Of a stretch of DNA of 64,000 nucleotides, positions 52,434 through 64,000 are shown piece by piece; within the stretch, counting starts at the first letter, position 1, and every line of letters begins with the position of its first letter. The DNA comes from Afipia sp. Root123D2 (GTDB lineage Bacteria; Pseudomonadota; Alphaproteobacteria; Rhizobiales; Xanthobacteraceae). The notes under the pieces were generated by a model. That model had not been told where the DNA came from. It saw only the letters and a program-made list of their open reading frames with translations, and made no database searches. The translations under genes and the position numbers were made by a program. The stretch is from positions 63,476-127,475 of the forward strand of contig NZ_LMDP01000001.1 of assembly GCF_001425835.1 (NCBI RefSeq). Direction: 5' to 3'.

Positions 52434-54794
52434 ATGAGTTGCTGTCAGACGGGTGACGATCACGAAAAGCATCAGCACCATCATCATGGCGCTGCCGCGC
52501 CGGATGACGGGCGGGTGACCGATCCGGTGTGCGGTATGAGGGTCGATCCGCAGACCGCCAAGGGCGGTCACTTCACCTACAAGGACAACGACTATTCGTT
52601 CTGCTCGCAGCGTTGCCACGACCGCTTCGAAGCCGAGCCGGAAAAATTTCTCGCACCGAAACAGCCGGAGCCGGAAGCCGCGCCGGGCACCATCTACACC
52701 TGTCCGATGCATCCGGAGGTGCGGCAGGAGGGGCCGGGCAGTTGTCCCAAATGCGGAATGGCGCTCGAGCCGGAAACGGTGTCGCTCGACGACAAGCCCG
52801 ATCCCGAACTGATCGACATGACGCGCCGGTTCTGGATCGGTCTAGCGCTGGCGCTGCCGATATTCGTCATCGAAATGACGCCGCATGTGTTCGGCATCCA
52901 TCTGCTGTCGCCGACGGTGTCGAACTGGCTTTCGCTGGTGCTGGCGACGCCGGCGGTGCTGTGGGCCGGTGCGCCGTTCTTTGAGCGCGGCTGGCGCTCG
53001 GTGGTGACGCGCAATCTCAACATGTTCACCCTGATCGCGATGGGGACCGGGGTCGCTTACGTCTATAGCGTGGTGGCGACGGTCGCGCCGGATCTGTTCC
53101 CGGATGCGTTTCGCGACATGCACGGCGCGGTGGCAGTGTATTTCGAATCCGCTGCGGTCATCACGGTACTTGTGTTGCTCGGGCAAGTGCTCGAACTGCG
53201 GGCGCGCGCCCGCACCTCTGGCGCAATCCGCTCGCTGCTCGGCCTGGCGCCGAAGACGGCGCGGCGGATCGGCAAGGATGGCGACGAGGACGTCGCGATC
53301 GAGGCGATTGCGGTCGGTAACTTGCTGCGGGTGCGGCCGGGCGAGAGCGTTCCGGTCGATGGCGTCGTCACCGAGGGGAAATCGTCGGTCGATGAATCGA
53401 TGGTGACCGGTGAATCGATGCCGGTGTCCAAGGCGAAGGATGCCCGCGTCATCGGCGGCACGCTGAACCAGAGCGGCGCGCTGATCATTCGTGCCGACAA
53501 GGTCGGCCGCGATACCATGCTGGCGCGCATCGTCGATCTGGTGGCCAAGGCGCAACGCTCACGTGCGCCGGTGCAGCGGCTGGCCGATCAGGTCGCGGGC
53601 TGGTTCGTGCCGGCGGTGATCGCCGCCGCCGTGCTGGCGTTTGCCGCCTGGGCGACGTTCGGCCCCGAACCGCGCTTCACCTTCGCCATGGTCGCGGCGG
53701 TGACAGTGCTGATCATTGCCTGTCCGTGTGCGCTCGGTCTTGCGACGCCGATGTCGATCATGGTCGGCGTCGGCCGTGGCGCGCGCTCCGGCATCCTGAT
53801 CCGCGACGCCGAGGCGCTGGAGCGAATGGAGCGCATCGACACACTGGTGATCGACAAGACCGGGACGCTAACCGAAGGCAAGCCGAAGGTCGTCGCGGTC
53901 ATTCCGGCGAAAGGCTTCGAGGAAAAAGAAGTGTTGCGTCTGGCTGCCAGTGTCGAGCGCGCCAGCGAGCATCCGCTGGCGTTCGCCATCGTCAATGCCG
54001 CGAAGGCGCGCGATCTCGCGTCTGCCGATGCCGCCGATTTCGACTCGCCCTCGGGCAAGGGCGCGGTCGCAACTGTTGAGGGTCGCGCCGTGGCACTTGG
54101 CAATGCCAAGCTGATGGCCGACCTGAAGGTGGATACGCGCGAACTGGATGCCATCGCGGACCAGCAGCGGGCGCAGGGCGCGACCGCGATCTATGTCGTG
54201 GTCGATCGCACGCCGGCAGGCGTGATCGCGATTGCCGATCCGGTGAAGCCCAGTGCCCGGGCCGCGCTCGACGCCTTGCGCACCTCCGGTTTGCGCATCG
54301 TGATGCTGACGGGCGACAATGCGACCACCGCGCAGGCGGTGGCGAAGACGCTGGGCATCGCTGACGTGAAGGCCGACGTGCTGCCCGAACACAAGAACGA
54401 GGTCGTCCAGCAGTTGCAGAAGGAAGGCCGCCGCGTCGCGATGGCCGGTGACGGCGTCAATGATGCGCCGGCGCTTGCTGCGGCCGATGTCGGCATCGCC
54501 ATGGGCGGCGGCACCGACGCCGCGATCGAAAGCGCGGGCATTACATTGTTGCGCGGCGACCTGATGGGGCTGGTGCAGGCCCGCGATCTGTCGGTCGCGA
54601 CCATGCGCAACATCCGTCAGAACCTCGTTTTCGCATTTGTGTATAACGCGGCGGGCATCCCGCTTGCCGCCGGTGTGCTCTATCCGGTCTTTGGATGGCT
54701 GTTGTCGCCGATGGTGGGGGCCGCGGCGATGGCGCTGTCGTCGGTCAGCGTGATCGGCAACGCATTGCGCCTGTCGCGGATCAAGCTGCGGTAG
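52434..54794 (+). CDS. copA: Copper-exporting P1B-type ATPase with YHS and heavy-metal-binding N-terminus
   Basis: Protein of 786 residues. In place of the usual CxxC HMA domain, the N-terminus has a His-rich stretch (10-18), a YHS domain (28-74: DPVCGM, CSQRC) and a short heavy-metal-binding module (87-114: [15 protein letters not shown]). The P-type core is complete: TGES, CPC (430-432), phosphorylation D474 in DKTGT, HP in ASEHPLAF and GDGVNDAP (672-679). It pumps Cu(I) out of the cytoplasm. AACGAAA precedes the ATG weakly. Divergent csoR and the shared operator make it copper-inducible. Confidence 0.93.
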   Translation: MSCCQTGDDHEKHQHHHHGAAAPDDGRVTDPVCGMRVDPQTAKGGHFTYKDNDYSFCSQRCHDRFEAEPEKFLAPKQPEPEAAPGTIYTCPMHPEVRQEGPGSCPKCGMALEPETVSLDDKPDPELIDMTRRFWIGLALALPIFVIEMTPHVFGIHLLSPTVSNWLSLVLATPAVLWAGAPFFERGWRSVVTRNLNMFTLIAMGTGVAYVYSVVATVAPDLFPDAFRDMHGAVAVYFESAAVITVLVLLGQVLELRARARTSGAIRSLLGLAPKTARRIGKDGDEDVAIEAIAVGNLLRVRPGESVPVDGVVTEGKSSVDESMVTGESMPVSKAKDARVIGGTLNQSGALIIRADKVGRDTMLARIVDLVAKAQRSRAPVQRLADQVAGWFVPAVIAAAVLAFAAWATFGPEPRFTFAMVAAVTVLIIACPCALGLATPMSIMVGVGRGARSGILIRDAEALERMERIDTLVIDKTGTLTEGKPKVVAVIPAKGFEEKEVLRLAASVERASEHPLAFAIVNAAKARDLASADAADFDSPSGKGAVATVEGRAVALGNAKLMADLKVDTRELDAIADQQRAQGATAIYVVVDRTPAGVIAIADPVKPSARAALDALRTSGLRIVMLTGDNATTAQAVAKTLGIADVKADVLPEHKNEVVQQLQKEGRRVAMAGDGVNDAPALAAADVGIAMGGGTDAAIESAGITLLRGDLMGLVQARDLSVATMRNIRQNLVFAFVYNAAGIPLAAGVLYPVFGWLLSPMVGAAAMALSSVSVIGNALRLSRIKLR

Positions 54795-54823
54795 TCGTCA
54801 CCAGAAACTCCGAAATCCGAACG

Positions 54824-54851
54824 AAAAAAAGCCGGGCTCAAAGAGCCCGGC
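54824..54851 (-). terminator. Hairpin between copA and the LysR-trxB side
   Basis: GCCGGGCTC (54831-54839) and GAGCCCGGC (54843-54851) pair around AAA. Seven A residues lie on the left, giving a clean T-run on the minus strand. The plus-strand tail (TTGTTAG) is weaker. It is probably bidirectional, serving copA and the minus-strand lysR transcript. Confidence 0.75.
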
Positions 54852-54937
54852 TTGTTAGTCTGTGGCCTGGTGAGGCCGACACAATCACCTTCCAAGAGGG
54901 ATAACTGAGCGCCCGTAGTCGCTGGAGGAGGGGGACA

Positions 54938-55066
54938 ATGCGCAACCGCGAACTCTCAGTGTACAAACAGTATGGGCCCCGTTCTCGGTGTGCAGCAACC
55001 ACACCTTTGTCATGTCTGACATGCGGGAAGCGAAGGCTGACCAGACATGCAGCAGCGGAGGACTGA
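54938..55066 (+). CDS. Possible small ORF (42 residues) with strong ribosome-binding site
   Basis: An ATG at 54938 sits 6 bases after GGAGGAGGGGG, the strongest purine tract in this stretch, and opens 42 residues ending at TGA 55064-55066. The product is basic, with three cysteines in the second half (CLTC and an earlier Cys) and no membrane segment. I recognise no family. It lies in a 293-bp interval between copA and the lysR stop, on the plus strand, so it would be transcribed alone or from copA read-through. It could be chance. Confidence 0.35.
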   Translation: MRNRELSVYKQYGPRSRCAATTPLSCLTCGKRRLTRHAAAED

Positions 55067-55087
55067 TTGTGGCTTTTTAAAGCAAGC

Positions 55088-56011
55088 CTATGATGGCCAG
55101 CGTTGCGCCTTGCTCACGATGAAGTCGCGAAACACCTGCACGCGGGCGACCGTCTTCAACTCTTCCGGATAAACAAAATAAGTATCGAGTTGAATCGAAT
55201 CGGATTCGCCGAAGAGTTGTACGAGCCGGTTGTTTTCCTCGATCAGGTAATCCGGCAGCGCCGCGATGCCGAGACCCTGCCGGCACGCCTGTACGAGGCC
55301 GAGGATATTGTTGACCTTGAAGAACGGCTCGCGCGGGCCGGAGCCGTTGCGTCCGGCTTCGATCAGCCACATCCGGTTCTGCAGGTGCGGCGGCACATTG
55401 GCGTCGCTCAGCACGATCAGCCGGTGGCCGTCGAGTTCTTCGAGCGTGCGCGGCGTACCGAAGCGCTTGACGTATTCCGGCGAGCAGTAGGCGTGAAAGC
55501 CCATCGAAAACAGCTTGCGCTGGATCAGGTCCGGCTGCGTCGGCTTGCGCGTGCGGATCGCGACATCCGCCTCGCGCATCGACAGGTCGAGCTCCTCGTC
55601 GGTGACCACCAGCGAGATGCGGATCTCGGGATAGAGCGAGGTGAATTCGCCGAGCCGCGGGATCAGCCAGTTGATGCCGACGCCCGGCGTGGTGGTGACC
55701 TTGAGATCGCCGCTCGGCCGCTCGCGGCTATCGGTGAGCTTGGCGCGCGCCGCCTGAAGCTGCATGAACACGTCATGCGCGGTGCGGAACAGCAGGTCGC
55801 CCTGCTCGGTGAGGATCAGGCCCCGGGCATGGCGATGAAACAGCGAGACCGAAAGCTCCTGCTCCAGCGCGCTGACCTGGCGCGAGACTGCCGATTGCGA
55901 CAGTCCGAGCTGCTCGCCGGCATGCGTGAAGCTTCCGGCTTCCGCTGCCGCGTGAAACACCTTGAGCTTGTCCCAGTCCATGTCGCTCAATCCATCGCGT
56001 GTTCGAGCCAT
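55088..56011 (-). CDS. LysR-family transcriptional regulator
   Basis: Protein of 307 residues. Residues about 12-72 form the LysR winged HTH (LKVFHAAAEAGSFTHAGEQLGLSQSAVSRQVSALEQEL). The rest is a two-lobed effector domain (LKVTTTPGVGINWLIPRLGEF, GIAALPDYLIEE). LysR proteins usually control a neighbouring gene, but here trxB is upstream on the same strand only 2 bp away, so the two are probably cotranscribed. The ligand and targets are unknown. Confidence 0.92.
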   Translation of the reverse strand: MARTRDGLSDMDWDKLKVFHAAAEAGSFTHAGEQLGLSQSAVSRQVSALEQELSVSLFHRHARGLILTEQGDLLFRTAHDVFMQLQAARAKLTDSRERPSGDLKVTTTPGVGINWLIPRLGEFTSLYPEIRISLVVTDEELDLSMREADVAIRTRKPTQPDLIQRKLFSMGFHAYCSPEYVKRFGTPRTLEELDGHRLIVLSDANVPPHLQNRMWLIEAGRNGSGPREPFFKVNNILGLVQACRQGLGIAALPDYLIEENNRLVQLFGESDSIQLDTYFVYPEELKTVARVQVFRDFIVSKAQRWPS

Positions 56012-56013
56012 AT

Positions 56014-57012
<999 letters not shown>

Positions 57013-57245
57013 TCAGCGAAAAGGCGGAAAGTGCCCGCAAAGGCATCGCTGGAGCATCTAATCTGACCCCATTAACTTTAGGTCATCTGTGGAGCTATGC
57101 AAGATATGCAACCCATATCTCGAGATTTTCCCCAGCAGGCGTAAAAAGAGAACACTCGCGCAATAAAATTGCGCAATCGCTCGCCGGTGGCTACAACCGT
57201 GTCGAAATTTCTCGCCACCATCGTGAGTGTAGGATTCGAGCGGCC

Positions 57246-57728
57246 GTGTTGAAGAACCTCGATGAAATCGACCTGAAAATTCTGAGTGAAATCCAGGCTG
57301 ACGGCCGAATCACCAATGTCGAACTGGCGAAACGGGTCGGCATTTCGCCGCCGCCCTGCCTGCGCCGCGTCCGGACCCTGGAGGAGGGCGGCTACATCCA
57401 GGGCTACCGCGGGTTGCTCGATCCGGGACTGCTCGGATTCGACGTCACGGTGTTTGCCTCCGTTCACCTGTCGAGCCAGGCCGACGCCGACCTGCGCGCC
57501 TTCGAGGACTTCGTGCGCAAGGAGCCGCTGGTGCGCGAATGCTGGATGCTGTCGGGAGAAGTGGACTTCATCCTCAAATGCGTCGCGCCCGACATGGCGA
57601 CGTTCCAGGATTTCGTCTCCGATCTCACGGCCGCGCCCCATGTCCGCAACGTCCGCACCTCGCTGGTGCTGCACAATTCCAAATACGAGCCGGCGGTGCC
57701 GCTCGAACTGAAATCGCCGCGCGGCTGA
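57246..57728 (+). CDS. lrp: Lrp/AsnC family transcriptional regulator
   Basis: Protein of 160 residues from the GTG at 57246, with AGGA upstream; an in-frame ATG further upstream gives an unlikely leader. The HTH spans about 4-60 (LDEIDLKILSEIQADGRITNVELAKRVGISPPPCLRRVRTLEEGGYI). The RAM/AsnC ligand-binding domain follows (VTVFASVHLSSQ, CWMLSGEVDFILKCVAPDM). Such proteins form octamers and respond to amino acids. It is divergent from trxB, but no direct control is shown. Confidence 0.9.
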   Translation: MLKNLDEIDLKILSEIQADGRITNVELAKRVGISPPPCLRRVRTLEEGGYIQGYRGLLDPGLLGFDVTVFASVHLSSQADADLRAFEDFVRKEPLVRECWMLSGEVDFILKCVAPDMATFQDFVSDLTAAPHVRNVRTSLVLHNSKYEPAVPLELKSPRG

Positions 57729-57871
57729 GCCCGGCCGGTCCCGGATACCTCACGCGCTATCGCATGAGGGCGCTGCGCTGACGCGCTTTCCCTCGCGGCT
57801 GGCGATGTTCTAGAACCGCCGGGCCGGGCGCTTCCCTCGCGCCCTTTTGCTTTTCCGCGTGAAGGATTGTC

Positions 57872-58627
57872 GTGACCCTGCTTGATATCATCGTGCTCGC
57901 GGTGGCGGGATTCGCCGCCGGCACGATCAACGCCATTGCCGGTGGCGGGACGTTCATTTCATTCGCGGCACTGGTGTTCACCGGGCTGAATACCCTCGAG
58001 GCCAATGCCACGAGCGCCGTGGCGCTGACGCCTGCGAACCTCGCCAGCGTCGCCGCCTATCGCTCGGAAGTCCGCACCCATTTCCGCGAGATGATTCCGT
58101 TCATGGTCATCGGCCTGTTCGGCGGCGGCATCGGCGCGCTGCTGCTGATCTGGCTCGGCGATGGCGGTTTCCGTCCACTGGTGCCGTGGCTGCTGCTGGT
58201 CGCGACGCTGCTGTTTGCGTTCAGCACGAACATCCGGCGCTTCACCGAACCATGGTCCAAGGGCGATCGTCCCGGCGCGCGCATCGCCGCCTATGTGTTG
58301 ATGAGCGTGGTTGCGATCTATGGCGGCTTCTTCGGCGCCGGCATCGGCATCATGATGCTGGCCGCGCTCTCGATCATCGAAGGCGGCGATTATCACAAGG
58401 CGAATTCGGTCAAGATCCTGGTCGCGTTCCTGATCCAGGTGGTGTCAGCCGCGCTGCTGATCGCCGGTGGGCTGGTGCACTGGCCGCACGCGGTCATCAC
58501 CATGCTGGCGTCGGCGGCAGGCGGTTATCTCGGTGTCGGCGTTGCGCGACGGGTGCCGGAAAAAGCAATCCGCGCCACGGTGGTAACCGTTGGCGCGGTG
58601 CTGACTGTTATCTTCTTCCTGAAGTAG
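57872..58627 (+). CDS. TauE/SafE family sulfite/anion exporter
   Basis: Membrane protein of 251 residues with about eight helices, starting at GTG 57872 (GAAGGATT upstream). The N-terminal AGFAAGTINAIAGGGTFISFAAL is the signature of TauE/SafE (TSUP) exporters; the repeated half has GGFFGAGIGIMMLAALS. Members move sulfite, sulfoacetate or other organosulfur anions. No sulfur-metabolism gene is adjacent, so the substrate is open. The stop is 4 bp from the convergent DoxX gene, with no terminator between. Confidence 0.88.
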   Translation: MTLLDIIVLAVAGFAAGTINAIAGGGTFISFAALVFTGLNTLEANATSAVALTPANLASVAAYRSEVRTHFREMIPFMVIGLFGGGIGALLLIWLGDGGFRPLVPWLLLVATLLFAFSTNIRRFTEPWSKGDRPGARIAAYVLMSVVAIYGGFFGAGIGIMMLAALSIIEGGDYHKANSVKILVAFLIQVVSAALLIAGGLVHWPHAVITMLASAAGGYLGVGVARRVPEKAIRATVVTVGAVLTVIFFLK

Positions 58628-58631
58628 GCGA

Positions 58632-59039
58632 TCAGGTCTTGTTGCGCATCGACGCGTCGAGGCTCCACGGGCCCGGTCCGGCGCTCGCCAGATAAAGACA
58701 GGCGAAGCAAAACAGGATCGCAGCGGTGCCCCCATTGTTGAGCGGATGCCAGACCGGCGCTCCGGTCTTGAACATGTGGCCGATGAAATAGGCGAACGCC
58801 ATTTCGCCGGACAGAACGAACGCACTGAGGCGGCTGAACAAGCCGATCATCAGGAGACCGCCGAGGATCAACTCGATCGTGCCGGCGGTGAAGGTCAGCG
58901 GTGGAATGTTTGCGAAGTAAGGCAGCACCGGAATTTTGAACAGCTTCGCGACGCCGTACTGGAACAGCAACAAGCCGGTGATGAAGCGGAAAACGCTGAG
59001 AATCCGCGGACGCCAGGCCGCAAGAAAGTTCTCGTTCAT
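58632..59039 (-). CDS. DoxX family membrane protein
   Basis: Protein of 135 residues from the ATG at 59039. Four helices match the DoxX family: SVFRFITGLLLFQYGVAKLF near 15-34, FTAGTIELILGGLLMIGLFSRLSAFVLSGEMAFAYFIGHM and NNGGTAAILFCFACLYLASAG. DoxX proteins are linked to quinone- or thiosulfate-related redox reactions in some species but are mostly uncharacterised. GGGGGG at about 59049 lies before the ATG. It is transcribed alone toward the TauE/SafE gene. Confidence 0.88.
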   Translation of the reverse strand: MNENFLAAWRPRILSVFRFITGLLLFQYGVAKLFKIPVLPYFANIPPLTFTAGTIELILGGLLMIGLFSRLSAFVLSGEMAFAYFIGHMFKTGAPVWHPLNNGGTAAILFCFACLYLASAGPGPWSLDASMRNKT

Positions 59040-59205
59040 TGGATAGACCCCCCTTTGATTGGTAGCAGCGAGCTTCATAACGTGCCGGTTGCGCGACGGA
59101 AAGCAAGCGATCCGCAGGATCAGATGACGTTTTCGCGAGGCGACTGGATCAATTCCGAACAAGGAATGTTGCGTCCATGCGGCGTCTTGGCGCAGCGCAA
59201 GGATG

Positions 59206-59508
59206 CTACTTGCCCGGCGCGGCCTGCGGAATGTCGTCGCCGAGGCAGCGGTTCTCGCGCGGCTGGCAGGCGATGCCGATGTTCGAGCACATAGGCATCG
59301 CGCCCGGCGTCTCGCGGGTGCATGTGATGCATTCGTCGGTCCAGCGGCTGCAGTTCGGCAGGTCGGTGCGAACCGGAGCATTCTCCGACGGTGCGTGCGG
59401 CGGCGTGAGGTCGAGATCGGCTGCTGCCGATGTCCGCGGCATGGCGAGAACGATGGCCGCGGCAAGTGCAGCGCTTCGTGCCGTTCTTGTGATGCGCTTT
59501 CGTGCCAT
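59206..59508 (-). CDS. Small cysteine-rich secreted protein
   Basis: Protein of 100 residues from the ATG at 59508. A signal peptide is clear (basic RKRITRTAR, hydrophobic SAALAAAIVLAM, cleavage near TSAAA, about residue 30). The mature part has six cysteines in 36 residues (CSRWTDECITC, MCSNIGIAC, RC), suggesting disulfides in the periplasm. No known domain is recognised. It is unrelated to the DUF1036 protein at the left end, which also has cysteines. Weak upstream CAGG precedes the start. The role is unknown. Confidence 0.72.
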   Translation of the reverse strand: MARKRITRTARSAALAAAIVLAMPRTSAAADLDLTPPHAPSENAPVRTDLPNCSRWTDECITCTRETPGAMPMCSNIGIACQPRENRCLGDDIPQAAPGK

Positions 59509-59566
59509 TGCCTGATTGTACCGGGTTTGTGCGGGCATGTGAGAGCGCGTATTTGAATTTTCTGCC

Positions 59567-59618
59567 TGTCATGCCCGGGCTTGTCCCGGGCATCCCGATC
59601 AGGGACGAACAGTGCCGG
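59567..59618 (-). repeat. Dispersed hairpin repeat, family A, copy 4 (partial)
   Basis: ATGCCCGGG (59571-59579), loop CTTGT, CCCGGGCAT (59585-59593), then CCCGATCAGGGACG. It matches the plus-strand sequence of copy 1 from 1190, including the CCCGA-AGGGACG block. Only the hairpin half is present. Confidence 0.72.
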
Positions 59619-59633
59619 CACATCACAAACGAA

Positions 59634-59657
59634 AACGACCGGGAATACCCGGCCGTT
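59634..59657 (-). terminator. greA terminator
   Basis: AACGACCGGG (59634-59643) and CCCGGCCGTT (59648-59657) pair around AATA with one wobble. On the minus strand it is followed by TTTTCGTTT, 30 bp after the greA stop. Confidence 0.85.
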
Positions 59658-59687
59658 GTCGTCGAATGAATCGTCAGGTCGTACGAC

Positions 59688-60164
59688 TTACTTCCAGTCG
59701 ACCTTGGTGATCTCGTAGGCCTTGGCGCCGCCGGGGGCGACGACCTCGACGGAGGCGCCTTTCTTCTTGCCGATCAGCGCGCGCGCAAGCGGCGAGGTGA
59801 TCGAGATGCGGCCTTTCTTGGCGTCGGCTTCCGGCTCGCCGACGATCTGCCACACCGCCTTCTTCTCGGTGTCCTCGTCGATCAGCGTGACCGTGGCGCC
59901 GAACTTGATGGTGTCGCCGGAGAGCTTCGACACATCGATGATGTCGGCGCGCGCGAGCTTGTCCTCGATCTCGGCGATGCGGCCCTCGTTGTGCGACTGT
60001 GCTTCCTTGGCTGCGTGATATTCCGCATTTTCGGACAGGTCGCCATGCGAGCGCGCCTCTGCGATCGCCTCGATGATTCGAGGGCGCTCCACAGACTGGC
60101 GCTGCTTCAATTCGTCTTCCAGGGCGGTGTGTCCAGCCTGGGTCATGGGCACCTTGTCGACCAT
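59688..60164 (-). CDS. greA: Transcription elongation factor GreA
   Basis: Protein of 158 residues, the normal length. The N-terminal coiled coil contains [48 protein letters not shown], whose acidic tip (DLSENAEY) enters the RNA polymerase secondary channel and triggers transcript cleavage in stalled complexes. The C-terminal FKBP-like domain ([36 protein letters not shown]) binds polymerase. An AGGACGAGA site precedes the ATG. It has its own terminator. Confidence 0.96.
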   Translation of the reverse strand: MVDKVPMTQAGHTALEDELKQRQSVERPRIIEAIAEARSHGDLSENAEYHAAKEAQSHNEGRIAEIEDKLARADIIDVSKLSGDTIKFGATVTLIDEDTEKKAVWQIVGEPEADAKKGRISITSPLARALIGKKKGASVEVVAPGGAKAYEITKVDWK

Positions 60165-60319
60165 TCTTTCTCGTCCTTTAAAATCTCATCGTGCGCCGTC
60201 AGACTTGCGAACACACGAAATACTTCGGAGGTTCGCGGCCGGTTTGTCGGCGGCCGCGCGGCAACGAAAGAGAACAAGATTGCGACCGGACGGTTCCCGC
60301 CGCAGTTCCCACATTACAA

Positions 60320-60340
60320 AGCCGGACGCGAAGGCCGGCT
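60320..60340 (-). terminator. Possible carB terminator
   Basis: AGCCGG (60320-60325) and CCGGCT (60335-60340) pair around a 9-base loop just beyond the carB stop. On the minus strand the hairpin is followed by TTGTAATG, a poor T-run, so it is a weak terminator. Confidence 0.5.
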
Positions 60341-60346
60341 CACACT

Positions 60347-63811
<3,465 letters not shown>

Positions 63812-63838
63812 TCAGTCTCACGGGCAGGAATTCGGCAT

Positions 63839-63866
63839 AAAAAAAGGGCGCGCATCCGCGCGTCCC
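63839..63866 (-). terminator. Terminator upstream of carB (for a minus-strand gene beyond the window)
   Basis: On the minus strand GGGACGCGC and GCGCGCCC pair with one bulge (63846-63866) and are followed by seven T (63839-63845). It lies just before the carB start, so it should end the transcript of an upstream minus-strand gene, possibly carA, making carB separately transcribed or attenuated. Confidence 0.6.
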
Positions 63867-64000
63867 TCGAGCCAAGAGCGCTAGGTATCCCTCGCGCGCG
63901 AGGTGTCTTTAGACCAGATTCCGACGTGGTGAAAGGCCTTTAAGGCCGTGATCAACCGTCAATTTTGCCCAGTTTCGGGCTTTCTGGCGGGTACGCCTGA

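Noticed and set aside
54795-55087. A structured RNA (riboswitch or sRNA) after copA
   Set aside because: Apart from the terminator hairpin I saw no consistent set of paired elements or known aptamer motif.
63928-64000. Possible C-terminus of carA on the minus strand at the right edge
   Set aside because: Two minus-strand frames stop shortly inside the edge, but too few residues are visible to recognise CarA or any other protein.

Overview
This window is ordinary, gene-dense alphaproteobacterial chromosome at high GC. The best fit is the Nitrobacteraceae (Bradyrhizobium / Rhodopseudomonas / Afipia group). The basis is the gene set (GapR, DUF1244, three-subunit transhydrogenase, aa3-type oxidase subunit IV, phasins, an alphaproteobacterial-type tRNA-His with no G at -1) and two intergenic repeat families that I recall as typical of that group. 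The genus is not resolved. No prophage, insertion sequence, CRISPR array, integron or plasmid backbone was seen.

Layout. 1-5.3 kb: start of pyruvate kinase with a DUF1036 gene, DUF1244, gapR, then a small TetR-controlled acyl-CoA cluster (flavin-binding protein, two crotonases, thioesterase). 5.4-9.5 kb: two cell-wall genes (DUF882 peptidase-like protein, L,D-transpeptidase). 9.8-13.4 kb: orphan NtrC-type regulator and an M3 oligopeptidase. 13.5-17.2 kb: TRAP transporter whose small subunit has an unusual N-terminal extension. 17.5-20.6 kb: a 50-residue cytochrome oxidase subunit IV gene followed by pntAA-pntAB-pntB. 20.7-26.5 kb: VOC protein, ChaA-type exchanger, cupin, a membrane-anchored hypothetical protein, and a ModE-like regulator divergent from an aldehyde dehydrogenase across an 18-bp palindrome. 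26.5-30.8 kb: rpsU, purE-purK, two DUF465 genes, an LhgO-like oxidase. 31-36.7 kb: a PAS/GGDEF/EAL protein and potGHI-like genes without a binding protein. 36.7-41.7 kb: AsmA, the two-subunit 3-oxoacid CoA-transferase, an AI-2E family exporter. 41.7-44.6 kb: iron-type ABC permease and binding protein without an ATPase gene. 44.7-49.4 kb: a 1015-residue PAS histidine kinase, two phasins, tRNA-His. 49.4-54.8 kb: MHYT-PAS-GGDEF-EAL protein and the csoR-copA copper module. 54.9-60.2 kb: possible small ORF, LysR regulator, trxB, Lrp regulator, TauE/SafE exporter, DoxX, Cys-rich secreted protein, greA. 60.3-63.8 kb: carB with a large insertion in its first ATP-grasp half.

Themes. Redox and energy genes (transhydrogenase, oxidase subunit, thioredoxin reductase, aldehyde dehydrogenase) sit with carbon-storage genes (phasins, CoA-transferase), solute uptake (TRAP, polyamine-type and iron-type ABC) and c-di-GMP signalling. 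Several intergenic regions carry well-formed operators: a TetR-adjacent palindrome, a ModE-like-adjacent palindrome and a CsoR-type site. Short dispersed hairpin repeats occupy others, and the hairpin after scoB is identical to one arm of such a repeat. I found no convincing new multi-gene system. The items most worth checking are the TM2-like/DctQ fusion, the crotonase lacking both catalytic glutamates, the degenerate kinase G2 box, the palindrome beside the ModE-like gene and the small ORF near 54.9 kb.
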